From: Amycolatopsis acidicola | GTDB taxonomy: Bacteria; Actinomycetota; Actinomycetes; Mycobacteriales; Pseudonocardiaceae | DNA: 64,000 nucleotides | Direction: 5' to 3' | Assembly: GCF_007713735.2 (NCBI RefSeq) | Contig: NZ_VMNW02000013.1 | Span: 1-64,000 of the forward strand | Shown here: positions 27,212 through 37,978 of the stretch, piece by piece | How positions within the stretch are numbered: the first letter of the stretch is position 1 | Layout of the letters: every line of letters begins with the position of its first letter | The notes under the pieces: generated by a model | Seen by the model: the letters and a program-made list of their open reading frames with translations, nothing else | Databases searched by the model: none | Told to the model about the DNA's origin: nothing | Position numbers and translations under genes: made by a program

Positions 27212-29104
27212 ATGAACCCTGAGGCGCTGACGGTCGTTCTGGATGGACAGTGGGCTGAGCTGCGGCGGGAAGTCCGCAAGCAGCTCAGCGAGAACGCCTA
27301 CGACGAGCCGCGTGACCTGAGCACCGAGGACTACCGGGTCTGGGTGCTGGACCAGTTGCACAAGCTGGCAAAGACGGGGCAGCCGCGGCTCGGGTTCGCC
27401 CGCGAGTACGGCGGTGGTGGGGACATCGGCGGTTCGGTCGTCTCGTTCGAGCTGCTCGGGCTCGGTGACCTGTCGCTGATGGTCAAGTCCGGGGTTCAGT
27501 GGGGGTTGTTCGGCGGGGCGGTGCAGCTGCTCGGCACGAAGCAGCACCACGAGCGGTACCTGTCGCGGATCATGGACCTCGACCTGCCGGGGTGTTTCGC
27601 GATGACCGAGACCGGGCACGGCTCGGACGTGCAGCACCTGCGCACCACGGCGACGTACGACCCGGAGACGCGCCAGTTCGTCATCGACACCCCGGATCCC
27701 TCGGCCCGCAAGGACTACATCGGGAACGCGGCGCGTGACGGGCGGATGGCCGTGGTGTTCGCGCAGCTCGTCACCGGTGGTGAAAGCCGTGGTGTGCATG
27801 CGTTTCTGGTCCCGATCCGCAACGAGCTGGGTGAGCCGCTGCCGGGCGTGGAGATCGGCGACTGCGGGCGCAAGGGTGGTTTGAACGGGGTCGACAATGG
27901 GCGGCTGACGTTCCGTTCCGTGCGCGTGCCGCGGGAGGCGCTGCTCAACCGGTACGGCGACGTGGCCGAGGACGGCACCTACTCGAGTCCGATCGAGAGC
28001 GACGGGCGGCGTTTCTTCACGATGCTGGGCACGCTGATCCGCGGCCGGATCAGCGTCGCGGGCGCGGCCACGAGCGCCGCGGAACGTGCGCTGGCTTTGG
28101 CTGTCCGGTATGGCGAGCAGCGTCGGCAGTTCAACGCGCCCGGCGACGCGGAAGAGGTCGTCGTGCTGGATTACCGTGCGCACCAAAGGAAACTGCTGCC
28201 CGCGATCGCCAAGACGTACGCGCTGCACTTCGCGCAGGAGGAGCTCGTCCGGAAGCTGCACGAGATCCAGAGTGCCGAGGAGGAGGTCGACGAGCACAGT
28301 CAGCGGGAGCTGGAGTCGCGTGCCGCCGGCATCAAGGCGATGGCCACCTGGCATGCGACGAAGACGATCCAGACGGCGCGGGAAGCCTGTGGTGGCGCGG
28401 GATATCTCGCGGCGAACGTGTTGACGGTGCTCAAGGCGGACACCGACGTGTTCACCACTTTCGAGGGCGACAACACGGTGTTGTTGCAGCTGGTCGCGAA
28501 GGGCCTGCTGACGAACTATCGGGACCACTTCTCGGACCTGAGCCCGCTCGCGATGGCGCGGTTCGTGGCGGAGCAGGTGGTGGAGACCGTGATCGAGCGG
28601 ACGGCCGCGCGCAAGGTGATCGAACGACTCGTCGACGCGGCGCCCGGCCGTGACGATGACGGGGTGCTGTTCGACCGCGGCTGGCAGGTCGCGTTGTTCG
28701 AGGACCGCGAGAAGCATGTGCTGGAGGGCTGTGCGCGGCGGCTTCGCCGTGCCGCGGAAGGGGATCCGTTCGAGGCTTTCAACGATGCGCAGGACCATGT
28801 GCTCAGCGCGGCGCGGGTGCACGTCGACAGGGTTGTGCTGGAAGCTTTCGTCGCCGCGATCGAGCGCTGCGAGGACGACGAGGCGCGCGGGGTGCTGAAC
28901 CAGCTGTGCGACTTGTATGTGCTGTCGAACCTCGAAGAGGACCGCGCGTGGTTCCTGGAACACGGCCGTCTGACGGCGTCCCGGGCGAAGTCGGTGATCG
29001 CGGCAGTGAACGAGCTCTGCGCGAAGCTACGCCCGGACGCGCGGCTGCTGGTGGACGCCTTCGCGATCCCGGAGCCATTCCTACGCGCGGAGATGCTCGG
29101 CTGA
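27212..29104 (+). CDS. Acyl-CoA oxidase/dehydrogenase
   Basis: A 630-residue flavoprotein of the peroxisomal acyl-CoA oxidase type. FAD and substrate elements are FAMTETGHGSDVQHLRTTA (129-147) and GRKGGLNGVDNGRLTFRSVRVPREALLNR (about 219-247). The catalytic base is probably Glu418 in DVFTTFEGDNTVLLQ, the signature that separates oxidases (ACOX) from ordinary acyl-CoA dehydrogenases. It introduces the trans-2 double bond in fatty acyl-CoA, passing electrons to oxygen or ETF. The ATG at 27212 begins shortly after the preceding gene. The length matches the family. It fits the lipid theme of the acyl-CoA reductase and thiolase genes, although it is not in an operon with them. Confidence 0.9.
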   Translation: MNPEALTVVLDGQWAELRREVRKQLSENAYDEPRDLSTEDYRVWVLDQLHKLAKTGQPRLGFAREYGGGGDIGGSVVSFELLGLGDLSLMVKSGVQWGLFGGAVQLLGTKQHHERYLSRIMDLDLPGCFAMTETGHGSDVQHLRTTATYDPETRQFVIDTPDPSARKDYIGNAARDGRMAVVFAQLVTGGESRGVHAFLVPIRNELGEPLPGVEIGDCGRKGGLNGVDNGRLTFRSVRVPREALLNRYGDVAEDGTYSSPIESDGRRFFTMLGTLIRGRISVAGAATSAAERALALAVRYGEQRRQFNAPGDAEEVVVLDYRAHQRKLLPAIAKTYALHFAQEELVRKLHEIQSAEEEVDEHSQRELESRAAGIKAMATWHATKTIQTAREACGGAGYLAANVLTVLKADTDVFTTFEGDNTVLLQLVAKGLLTNYRDHFSDLSPLAMARFVAEQVVETVIERTAARKVIERLVDAAPGRDDDGVLFDRGWQVALFEDREKHVLEGCARRLRRAAEGDPFEAFNDAQDHVLSAARVHVDRVVLEAFVAAIERCEDDEARGVLNQLCDLYVLSNLEEDRAWFLEHGRLTASRAKSVIAAVNELCAKLRPDARLLVDAFAIPEPFLRAEMLG

Positions 29105-29170
29105 GGGCTGCCCGGGCCGCAGTCGGGTGGCGTTCTGGAAACCTGCGCGGCCACGCGGGTCGCCGCCACG

Positions 29171-29254
29171 GGCCAACTCGCGCGCGGGGGTGGCCAATTC
29201 GTGAACGGGGGTGGCCAACTCGCGCGCGGGGGCGGCCAACTCGGGCGCTAGGCG
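29171..29254. repeat. 21-base tandem repeat, about four copies
   Basis: Four consecutive 21-base units begin GGCCAACTCG or GGCCAATTCG at 29171, 29192, 29213 and 29234. Units 1 and 3 differ only at the last base; unit 2 has several changes; unit 4 decays and runs into the hlyIII stop codon (29248-29250). It lies between the convergent ends of the acyl-CoA oxidase and hemolysin-III genes and could act as a degenerate terminator or recombination-prone spacer. Confidence 0.85.
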
Positions 29255-29916
29255 TACAAGGCCAACCAGATCGCGATGTAGTGCGAGATCGCCGCCAGCA
29301 CTGTGCACGCGTGGAAGAACTCGTGGTAGCCGAAGGTGTCCGGCCAGTGGTTGGGCCAGCGCACGCCGTAGAACACGGCGCCCATCGTGTAGAACAGGCC
29401 ACCCACCAGCAGCAGCACGAGCGCCGCGACGCCCGCGTGCCGGGCCAGTTCGGGCAGGACGAAGATCGCCACCCAGCCGAGTGCGATGTAGATCGGCACG
29501 CCGAGCCAGCGCGGCGCCTTCGGCCACAGCATCTTCAGCGCGACACCCAGCACCGCGCCGCCCCACACGACGCCCAGGATCACGTACCCGGTCGGCTTCG
29601 ACATCGACAGCAGCGTGAACGGGGTGTACGTGCCGGCGATGAACAAAAAGATCATCGAGTGGTCGGCGCGCTTCATCCACTGGTAGGCGCGCGGGCTCCA
29701 CAGCCGCCGGTGGTACAGCGCGCTCACGCCGAACACGCCCATCACGGTCGCCCCATAGATCGCCGTGGCCAGTGCGGCCTCGCCGGAGACCGTGGTGGCC
29801 GCGAGCACGACGAGTGTCGCCGCGCCGACCAGGGCGCCGAAGAACGACCAGAAGTGGATATGACCGCGAAGTCGCGGGCGGGTGTCAACCACGGGGTTCT
29901 CGGTCGCGACGCTCAC
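29248..29916 (-). CDS. Hemolysin III family (PAQR) membrane protein
   Basis: 222 residues with seven predicted helices. The PAQR zinc ligands are visible: the SALYHRRLW motif after helix 2-3, a second region MKRADHSMIFLFIAGTYTPF, and FGYHEFFHACTVLAAISHYIAIW in the last helices, giving the Ser/His/Asp/HxxxH set. Eukaryotic PAQR relatives are hydrolase-like lipid receptors; bacterial members are annotated as hemolysin III but true haemolysis is doubtful. It sits at the place of Rv1085c, convergent with the upstream gene and divergent from the prenyltransferase at 30004 (87 bases between starts). Confidence 0.92.
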   Translation of the reverse strand: MSVATENPVVDTRPRLRGHIHFWSFFGALVGAATLVVLAATTVSGEAALATAIYGATVMGVFGVSALYHRRLWSPRAYQWMKRADHSMIFLFIAGTYTPFTLLSMSKPTGYVILGVVWGGAVLGVALKMLWPKAPRWLGVPIYIALGWVAIFVLPELARHAGVAALVLLLVGGLFYTMGAVFYGVRWPNHWPDTFGYHEFFHACTVLAAISHYIAIWLALYA

Positions 29917-30003
29917 GAGTCAAGGTTACGGGACCGTAGGTTTTCCGCCAGTGTCCGTGGCCGGAACCACGGTCACACAGCCGAGTGCGTACGCTTGGCC
30001 GAC

Positions 30004-30780
30004 GTGAGTCTTCGCTCTATCGGTTCCCGCATCGCTTACACCGTCTACGGCCGCAGGCTCATCCAGCAAGCCGCCGGACGCCATCCCCGGCACGTCGCGA
30101 TCATGCTCGACGGCAACCGCCGCTGGGCGCGGGAAGCCGGCTTCACCGACGTGGCCGACGGGCACCGCGCCGGGGCGAAGAAGATCGCGGACTTCCTGTC
30201 CTGGTGCCGCGAGGCGGACGTCGAGGTGGTCACGCTGTGGCTGCTGTCGACGGACAACCTCGGCCGCGCCCAGGAAGAGGTCGTGCCGCTGCTGAAGATC
30301 ATCGTCGACGTGGTGGACGAGCTGGCCGCGCCGGAGAACCCCTGGCGGCTGCGCATGGTCGGCGCGCTGGAGCTGCTCCCGGCGGAGATGGCCCGCAGCC
30401 TCAAGGCCGCGGCGGCGCGCACCGAGGGCCGCGACGGCATGGAGGTCAACATCGCCGTCGGGTACGGCGGCCGCCAGGAGATCGCGGACGCGGTGAAGAA
30501 GCTCCTCCTGCAGCACGCCGACGAGGGCACGTCGATCCGCGAGCTGGCGAAGATCCTCGACGTGGACCACATCTCCGAGCACCTCTACACCTCGGGCCAG
30601 CCCGATCCGGATCTCATCATCCGGACCTCCGGCGAACAGCGCCTGTCCGGCTTCCTGCTCTGGCAGTCCGCGCACTCGGAGTTCTGGTTCACCGAGGCCT
30701 ACTGGCCCGCCTTCCGCAGGGTCGATTTCCTCCGTGCCCTGCGTGACTACGCCTGGCGGCACCGCCGATTCGGTAATTGA
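30004..30780 (+). CDS. uppS: cis-Prenyltransferase, short-chain type
   Basis: 258 residues of the UppS/cis-prenyltransferase family. Asp36 in HVAIMLDGNRRWA binds the Mg-diphosphate; the C-terminal signature is PDLIIRTSGEQRLSGFLLWQSAHSEFWFTEAYWP. Enzymes of this family condense IPP onto an allylic diphosphate in Z configuration. Actinomycetes keep two paralogues; this one, by gene order beside hlyIII, corresponds to Rv1086, which makes Z,E-farnesyl diphosphate feeding decaprenyl-phosphate synthesis, rather than to the long-chain Rv2361c. The GTG start at 30004 gives the usual length; the open frame upstream is non-coding. Confidence 0.9.
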   Translation: MSLRSIGSRIAYTVYGRRLIQQAAGRHPRHVAIMLDGNRRWAREAGFTDVADGHRAGAKKIADFLSWCREADVEVVTLWLLSTDNLGRAQEEVVPLLKIIVDVVDELAAPENPWRLRMVGALELLPAEMARSLKAAAARTEGRDGMEVNIAVGYGGRQEIADAVKKLLLQHADEGTSIRELAKILDVDHISEHLYTSGQPDPDLIIRTSGEQRLSGFLLWQSAHSEFWFTEAYWPAFRRVDFLRALRDYAWRHRRFGN

Positions 30781-31131
30781 CACCCACGGTAGATGCACGC
30801 GCTGTGGGGATGTTTCTACCGACGGTGAGATGACATCTTCGCGAATCACCTGGCTGGCTGCCTGCAAGATCGGCGAATCGCAGGTAACTTCCGAAGTGAT
30901 GGACCGTGACCTTGCGGAACATCGCGGGAGGCCCTGGACGTGGCGGTAGTTGAGGGAACGGCGGCGGTAGTAGCCGCGGCGTCGTTCGCGAAACGCACAA
31001 GGGGGCCGGCACCCGGCCTTCTTGGCCGCGCCCGACTGACGTAACCGGCGTCAGCGGAAACGGACAAGCCAGGGCGGCCCGGCCCAGCGAGTGCGGGCGT
31101 GGGTGCCACGCCCACTGAGGGAGATGCCGTC
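30781..31131. other. 350-base gene-free leader before phoH
   Basis: No convincing gene. GGTAGA (30788-30793) and TCTACC (30815-30820) form an inverted repeat just after the prenyltransferase stop. GGCCGG (31004-31009) and CCGGCC (31013-31018) form a small hairpin in the phoH leader. GAGGGAG near 31117-31123 is the phoH ribosome site. Short open frames here have no family signal, so no antitoxin-like phoAT is evident. Confidence 0.6.
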
Positions 31132-32520
31132 GTGACTGCGCAGCGTTCGCCCCGGAAGGCCTCGACCAGCGCGGAGGGCGCTGGAGAATCAGCGGCTGGC
31201 CCGCTATCCCCTGAATCCCAGCGGCACACCTACGTGCTCGACACGTCGGTCCTGCTGTCCGACCCGTGGGCGGTCACCAGGTTCGCCGAGCACGCAGTGG
31301 TCCTGCCACTGGTCGTGATCAGCGAACTGGAGGCGAAGCGGCACCACCCGGAGCTCGGCTGGTTCGCGCGGGAGTCCCTGCGCTTACTGGACGACCTGCG
31401 GCGGACCTACGGCAGGCTGGACGCGCCGGTCCCGATCGGGGACCAGGACGGCACCCTGCACGTGGAGCTGAACCACTCGGATCCGACAGTGCTACCGCCG
31501 GGGTTCCGGACGGATTCCAACGACCACCGGATCCTGGCCTGCGCGCTCAACCTCGCCGTCGAGCGCAAGACTGTGACGCTGGTCACCAAGGACATTCCGT
31601 TGCGGGTCAAGGCCGGCGCGGTCGGCCTGGACGCCGACGAGTACCGCGCACAGGACGTGACGCCCTCGGGCTGGACAGGGATGGCCGACGTCGACGTGCC
31701 GCAGGAGGCGATCGACGCGCTGTTCGCGAACGGCACGGTCGACGTCGCCGAGTTCGGCCAGCCCGAGCTGGGCGAGTCGCCGTGTCACACCGGTGTCCGG
31801 CTGCTGTCCGGCAGTTCGAGCGCGCTGGGCCGGGTCACGCCGGACAAGAAGGTGCGGCTCGTGCGCGGCGACAAGGAAGCCTTCGGCCTCCACGGTCGTT
31901 CGGCCGAGCAGCGCATCGCGCTGGACCTGTTGCTGGACCCCGAAGTCGGCATCGTCTCGCTCGGCGGCCGGGCGGGTACCGGCAAGTCCGCGCTGGCGCT
32001 GTGCGCCGGCCTGGAGTCGGTGATGGAGCGGCGCGAGCACCGCAAGGTCGTGGTGTTCCGCCCCGTCTACGCGGTCGGCGGGCAGGATCTGGGCTATCTG
32101 CCCGGTTCCGAGAGCGAGAAGATGCAGCCGTGGGCGCAGGCGGTGTTCGACACCCTCGGCGCGCTGGTCAGCCAGGAGGTTCTCGACGAGGTCTTCGACC
32201 GCGGGATGCTGGAAGTCCTGCCGCTGACCCACATCCGCGGCCGCTCGCTGCACGACGCGTTCGTGATCGTGGACGAGGCGCAGTCGCTGGAGCGCAACGT
32301 GCTGCTGACGGTGCTTTCCCGTCTGGGCACGGCTTCGCGGGTGGTGCTCACCCACGACGTCGCCCAGCGTGACAACCTCCGCGTCGGCAGGCACGACGGC
32401 GTCTCGGCGGTGATCGAGAAGCTGAAGGGGCACCCGTTGTTCGCCCACGTCACGCTGACCCGCTCGGAGCGTTCGCCGATCGCGGCGCTGGTGACGGAAA
32501 TGCTGGAGGACCACGGATAA
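31132..32520 (+). CDS. phoH2: PIN-PhoH fusion ATPase/ribonuclease
   Basis: 462 residues from the GTG at 31132, which has GAGGGAG eight bases upstream; another GTG 33 bases earlier lacks one. Residues 33 to ~180 form a PIN ribonuclease domain with Asp37 (YVLDTSVLL), Glu65 ([10 protein letters not shown]), Asp131 (DSNDHRIL) and Asp154 (VTKDIPL). Residues ~235-460 form the PhoH ATPase with Walker [11 protein letters not shown] (278-287) and Walker [15 protein letters not shown]. Mycobacterial PhoH2 is an ATP-dependent RNA helicase and RNase paired with the small PhoAT antitoxin; none is visible upstream here. Its place matches Rv1095. Confidence 0.93.
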   Translation: MTAQRSPRKASTSAEGAGESAAGPLSPESQRHTYVLDTSVLLSDPWAVTRFAEHAVVLPLVVISELEAKRHHPELGWFARESLRLLDDLRRTYGRLDAPVPIGDQDGTLHVELNHSDPTVLPPGFRTDSNDHRILACALNLAVERKTVTLVTKDIPLRVKAGAVGLDADEYRAQDVTPSGWTGMADVDVPQEAIDALFANGTVDVAEFGQPELGESPCHTGVRLLSGSSSALGRVTPDKKVRLVRGDKEAFGLHGRSAEQRIALDLLLDPEVGIVSLGGRAGTGKSALALCAGLESVMERREHRKVVVFRPVYAVGGQDLGYLPGSESEKMQPWAQAVFDTLGALVSQEVLDEVFDRGMLEVLPLTHIRGRSLHDAFVIVDEAQSLERNVLLTVLSRLGTASRVVLTHDVAQRDNLRVGRHDGVSAVIEKLKGHPLFAHVTLTRSERSPIAALVTEMLEDHG

Positions 32521-32528
32521 GGCGCGCC

Positions 32529-32558
32529 GCCCGTCCCGGGCCCAGGCCCGGGGCGGGC
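32529..32558. terminator. Shared terminator, phoH and ABC permease
   Basis: GCCCGTCCCGGGCC (32529-32542) and GGCCCGGGGCGGGC (32545-32558) are reverse complements apart from one T/G pair, which is allowed in RNA. It lies between the convergent phoH and permease stops and lacks a long T run. Confidence 0.8.
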
Positions 32559-32566
32559 TTCCGTGC

Positions 32567-33376
32567 TCAGTCGATGGAGCGGCGCAGGAAACCCTTGATG
32601 CCGATCCCGGCGAACACGGCGAACGACACCAGGATCACCGGCAGGTCGATCCACAACGGGATCGACTGGATCTCGCCGGGCAGCAGCAGCGCGCGCATGC
32701 CTTCGCTCACGTATGTCAGCGGGTTCAGCGCGCAGATCACCTGGAACCACCGCAGGTGCGTGAGCCCGTGCCACGGGAACTGCGTGGATCCGGTGAACAT
32801 CAACGGCATCAGCACCACGGCGAACATGATCTGGATCCGCCGCGGGTTGACCAGCGTGCCCACCGTCATCCCGATCGCCGCACCCGCGAGCGAGCCCAGC
32901 ACGATCAGGCCCACGACACCCGGCCAGGCCGAGGCAGGCCAGTGGATGCCGTCGAGGATCAGGAAGCCGATCGGGATGATCAGCAGCGCGGCGACGATCC
33001 CGCGCAACGCGCCGAACACCATCTTTTCCAGTGCCACCAAGGGGATCGGCATCGGGGCGAGCAGTCTGTCCTCGATCTCGCGGGTCCACGAGAAGTCCAG
33101 GATCAGCGGCATCGTGGTGTTCTGCAGCGCCGTCAGGAACCCGGTGAGCGCGACCATCCCCGGCAGCAGGATCTGCGCGAAATCGCCCTGCACGTAGCCG
33201 ATCCCGGTGAGCACCTTGCCGAAGATGAACAGCATGAAGAACGGCTGGATCACCACCTGCGCGAGGAACGGCAGCAGTTCGCGCCCGGTGACGAAGGTGT
33301 CCCGCCACAGCACGGCGAAGAACGTCCTCGCCGCGACGGCTGGGCCCGCCCCGGGCAGGTCGACGGCGGCGGTCAT
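32567..33376 (-). CDS. ABC-2 type transporter permease (DrrB-like)
   Basis: 269 residues from the ATG at 33376, which overlaps the ATPase stop by four bases (ATGA). Six predicted helices: the N-terminal segment FLAQVVIQPFFMLFIFG, then core helices up to FAVFAGIGIKGFL. The conserved ABC-2 family stretch LNPLTYVSEGMRALLLPG lies before the last helix. Together with the DrrA-like ATPase it forms an exporter, commonly for drugs or lipids. Its 3' end converges on phoH. The cargo is unknown. Confidence 0.9.
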   Translation of the reverse strand: MTAAVDLPGAGPAVAARTFFAVLWRDTFVTGRELLPFLAQVVIQPFFMLFIFGKVLTGIGYVQGDFAQILLPGMVALTGFLTALQNTTMPLILDFSWTREIEDRLLAPMPIPLVALEKMVFGALRGIVAALLIIPIGFLILDGIHWPASAWPGVVGLIVLGSLAGAAIGMTVGTLVNPRRIQIMFAVVLMPLMFTGSTQFPWHGLTHLRWFQVICALNPLTYVSEGMRALLLPGEIQSIPLWIDLPVILVSFAVFAGIGIKGFLRRSID

Positions 33377-34356
33377 CGCAGTTCCCTTCCGGTGAGGTGG
33401 ATGAACACGTCCTCCAGGCTGGGTGTGCCGATCGCCAGATCCGTTACGTCGCAACCCAATGCCGTCAACGTCTTGAGCGCCAGCGGAAGCACGACCGCGG
33501 GCTCGTGCGCGGTGTACAGCCGGAACTGCTCGACGTCCGAAGTGGACAGACCGGGGTTCTTCGCTATCCGCTCGACCCGTTCGACGTCATCCACTGTGGA
33601 CAGTGCCTCGCTGATCCGTTCCGGCGAATGGCCGCCGGTGAGCACCGTGACGCTCAGCGTGGTGCTGCCCGGCAGCGAGCGGGTGAGCGCCTCCGGCGTG
33701 TCGAGCGCCAGCAGCTTGCCGTGGTCGACGATGCCGACCCTGTCGCACAGTTTGGCCGCTTCGTCCATGTCGTGCGTGGTCAGCACGACCGTGACCCCGT
33801 CGTCCTTCAGCTCCGCGACCCGCTCGTGCACGAACAGCCGGGCTTGCGGGTCCAGGCCTGTGGACGGCTCGTCGAGGAACAGCACCTTCGGTTGGTGCAT
33901 CAGCGCCCGCGCGATCATCACGCGCTGGGACTGCCCGCCGGAAACGAAGTCCAGCCGCGCCTTGGCCTGATCGGCGAGGCCCATCCTGCCGAGGATTTCG
34001 TCCGCCCGGCGATTGCGTTCGGCCCGGCCGACGCCGTGGTAGATCGCGTGGAAGATCAGATTCTGCCGGATATCGAGCGAACGGTCCAGATTGTTCCGTT
34101 GTGGGACCACGGCCAGCAGTTGCCGCGCCTGGCTGGCCGATCGGCGCACGTCGACGCCGTACACCAGCGCCTTTCCCGACGTGGCCAGCACCCTGGTGGT
34201 GAGCACTCCGACCGTGGTCGTCTTGCCCGCGCCGTTCGGGCCGAGCAGGCCGAACACCTCGCCCGGCGGCACCGAGAAACTCAGCCCGTCCACCGCGGGC
34301 GGGGCGTTTTTCCGATAGCGTTTGACCAGATCGGTCACCACGACTGCGTCGGTCAC
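33373..34356 (-). CDS. ABC transporter ATPase, DrrA-like
   Basis: 327 residues. Walker A GPNGAGKTTT (about 39-48), Q-loop PQRNNLDRSLD, signature VSGGQSQR, Walker B VLFLDEPSTGLDP and H-loop TTHDMDEA are all present, so it should be active. The C-terminal ~90 residues (PSLEDVFIHLTGRELR at the very end) form the DrrA-type regulatory domain. Daunorubicin-resistance-type ATPases pair with an ABC-2 permease, encoded next with a four-base overlap. It powers export of a hydrophobic compound; the substrate cannot be told. The start lies 64 bases from guaB1's end. Confidence 0.93.
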   Translation of the reverse strand: MTDAVVVTDLVKRYRKNAPPAVDGLSFSVPPGEVFGLLGPNGAGKTTTVGVLTTRVLATSGKALVYGVDVRRSASQARQLLAVVPQRNNLDRSLDIRQNLIFHAIYHGVGRAERNRRADEILGRMGLADQAKARLDFVSGGQSQRVMIARALMHQPKVLFLDEPSTGLDPQARLFVHERVAELKDDGVTVVLTTHDMDEAAKLCDRVGIVDHGKLLALDTPEALTRSLPGSTTLSVTVLTGGHSPERISEALSTVDDVERVERIAKNPGLSTSDVEQFRLYTAHEPAVVLPLALKTLTALGCDVTDLAIGTPSLEDVFIHLTGRELR

Positions 34357-34420
34357 GTTATTCAGCGTAAGCGCGGCCGCGATTCTTTTCCGCCGATTTC
34401 TCGGTCAGGGAAAAACGGCG

Positions 34421-36325
<1,905 letters not shown>

Positions 36326-36336
<11 letters not shown>

Positions 36337-36937
36337 CGTTCTCCTTCTCCGCGGCCAGTGTGGTCGACTCGCCGTGGCCGGTGTTGACCCGCGTGGACTC
36401 CGGCAGGGCGAACAGCTTCTCCCGGATGGACCGGACGATCGTCGGATAGTCCGAATAGGACCGTCCGGTGGCGCCGGGGCCGCCGTGGAAGAGCGTGTCC
36501 CCGGTGAACACGACGCCGAGATCCTTGGCGTACAAGCAGACCGCGCCCGGAGCGTGACCGGGTGTGTGCAGCACGGTCAGGTCGGTGCCCGCGATGGTGA
36601 GCACCTGCCCGTCGGCGAGTTCGCCGTCCGGGGCGCGCTCCGGGTGGGTCAGGTCCCACAGCACGCGGTCGTCCGGGTGCAGCAGGATCGGCGCCCCCGT
36701 GCGCTCGGCGAGCGCCGGCGCGGCGTTGACGTGGTCGTTGTGCGCGTGGGTGCAGACGATCGCCCGCAGCGTGCGCTCGCCGACCACGTCCGCGATGACG
36801 TCCGCGTCGTGCGCCGCGTCGATGACGAAGACCTCCCGGTCGTCACCGATGACCCACACGTTGTTGTCCACGTCCCAGCTGCCGCCGTCCAGTTCGAAGA
36901 CCCCGGACGTGACCACGTTCTGCACGGTTGCTGTCAT
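36326..36937 (-). CDS. MBL-fold hydrolase, Rv2260-like
   Basis: 203 residues, ATG at 36937. The full binuclear metal set is present: THAHNDHVNAAP (HxHxDH), TPGHAPGAV, FTGDTLFHGGPG and the final NTGHGEST. It resembles M. tuberculosis Rv2260, encoded beside the mycothiol-dependent formaldehyde dehydrogenase, as I recall it; that would make it a thioester hydrolase acting on a mycothiol conjugate. No such dehydrogenase is in this window, so the assignment is by similarity only. Its 3' end overlaps DUF309 (convergent). Confidence 0.85.
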
Positions 36938-36999
36938 GCCGGTAAGGCTAGTCGCGCGAAGCGCGCCCGACAGGGGCGGTGGTCGGGCTGGCGGGTGGG

Positions 37000-37965
37000 C
37001 TAGGTGACCTTGCGGGAGCCCTCCAGGTGACCGGCGAGGTCGTTGAGCGTGCGGGCCTGCGCGACGTAGTCCATCGACGAGAACTCCCACGGGAAGACCT
37101 GCCCCGCCGTGGCCGCGGGCAGCCGGGCGAACGTGGCCTGTTTGAGCAGGTCGTCGCGGTTCATCGCGCGCAGGGAGTACAGCACGACATCGGTGCTGTA
37201 CTTGCCGATGTTCTCCCAGCTGACCGTTTCCCAGTAGTAGGCCGAACCACCGGGAGCGGGGTAGGTGAGCCCGAGTTCGGTGTAGCTGCGCAGGGCGGGG
37301 TCGTCCGCGGCCTTCGCGATGTAGACGCCGTCGGCCGGGTACGCGGCGATGGCCATCACCGAAAGTCCCTTGGCGGCAGCGGTTTTCAGCCTGGTCTGCG
37401 CGGAGGCGTAGTCCTGCTGGGCGGTCGGGGTGGCGCCGATCGCGGTGGCGAGTTCGACCGTGCGCTGGACGACGCCGGTCGCCGAACCCGCCATCTTCAG
37501 CGCGATGATCGGCGCGATCTCCGCGACGGCCTGCTGCTGGCTGACATCCTTGAAGCCGTACAACGCCTTGTCGGGGCTGAGCGTGCCGGCGCTGTCGACG
37601 GGGTACGCGTGCGTGACGATCACGTCCGGCTTCGCGGCCGCGAGCGCTTCGATGTCGATCTCGCCGTAGGTGCGGCCGACCTCCTTGACCTTGCTCAGGT
37701 CCTTGCCCTGGAAGTTCACGTCTTCGGCCAGCCCGGTGTAGCCGAACGACGCGACCGGCACGACGCCGTAGTTCCACAGCGAAGCGATGGCGTCGTTCAG
37801 CCCGGCGACGCGCGCGGGCCGTTGCGGCAGTTCGGTTTTCTTGCCGAGGTCGTCGGTGAACGACCAGGCGCCACCGCCCGAGGACGAGGAATCCGTTGTG
37901 CCGCAAGCGGTCAGCAGACCGAGGGCGAGTCCTCCGGCGAGGAAGGATCTGCGCGTAGCCACCAT
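37000..37965 (-). CDS. Iron-siderophore binding lipoprotein
   Basis: 321 residues. The N-terminus has a twin-arginine motif (ATRRSFLAGG) and a lipobox LLTAC with Cys21, so it is exported, probably by Tat, and lipid-anchored. The periplasmic-binding fold of the FecB/FhuD type is seen in ELPQRPARVAGLNDAIASLWNYGVVPVASFGY and the later LAAAKPDVIVTHAYP. It should deliver a ferric siderophore to the two FecCD permeases encoded just upstream in the same operon. The start has AAAGG ten bases upstream, 13 bases after the second permease stop. Iron regulation is expected through the box at 40061. Confidence 0.9.
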   Translation of the reverse strand: MVATRRSFLAGGLALGLLTACGTTDSSSSGGGAWSFTDDLGKKTELPQRPARVAGLNDAIASLWNYGVVPVASFGYTGLAEDVNFQGKDLSKVKEVGRTYGEIDIEALAAAKPDVIVTHAYPVDSAGTLSPDKALYGFKDVSQQQAVAEIAPIIALKMAGSATGVVQRTVELATAIGATPTAQQDYASAQTRLKTAAAKGLSVMAIAAYPADGVYIAKAADDPALRSYTELGLTYPAPGGSAYYWETVSWENIGKYSTDVVLYSLRAMNRDDLLKQATFARLPAATAGQVFPWEFSSMDYVAQARTLNDLAGHLEGSRKVT

Positions 37966-37978
37966 TTCGTCGACCTTT

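Noticed and set aside
30734..30949. 71-residue frame upstream of phoH as a possible phoAT
   Set aside because: It overlaps the end of the cis-prenyltransferase gene, ends 180 bases before phoH, and has no antitoxin-like features.
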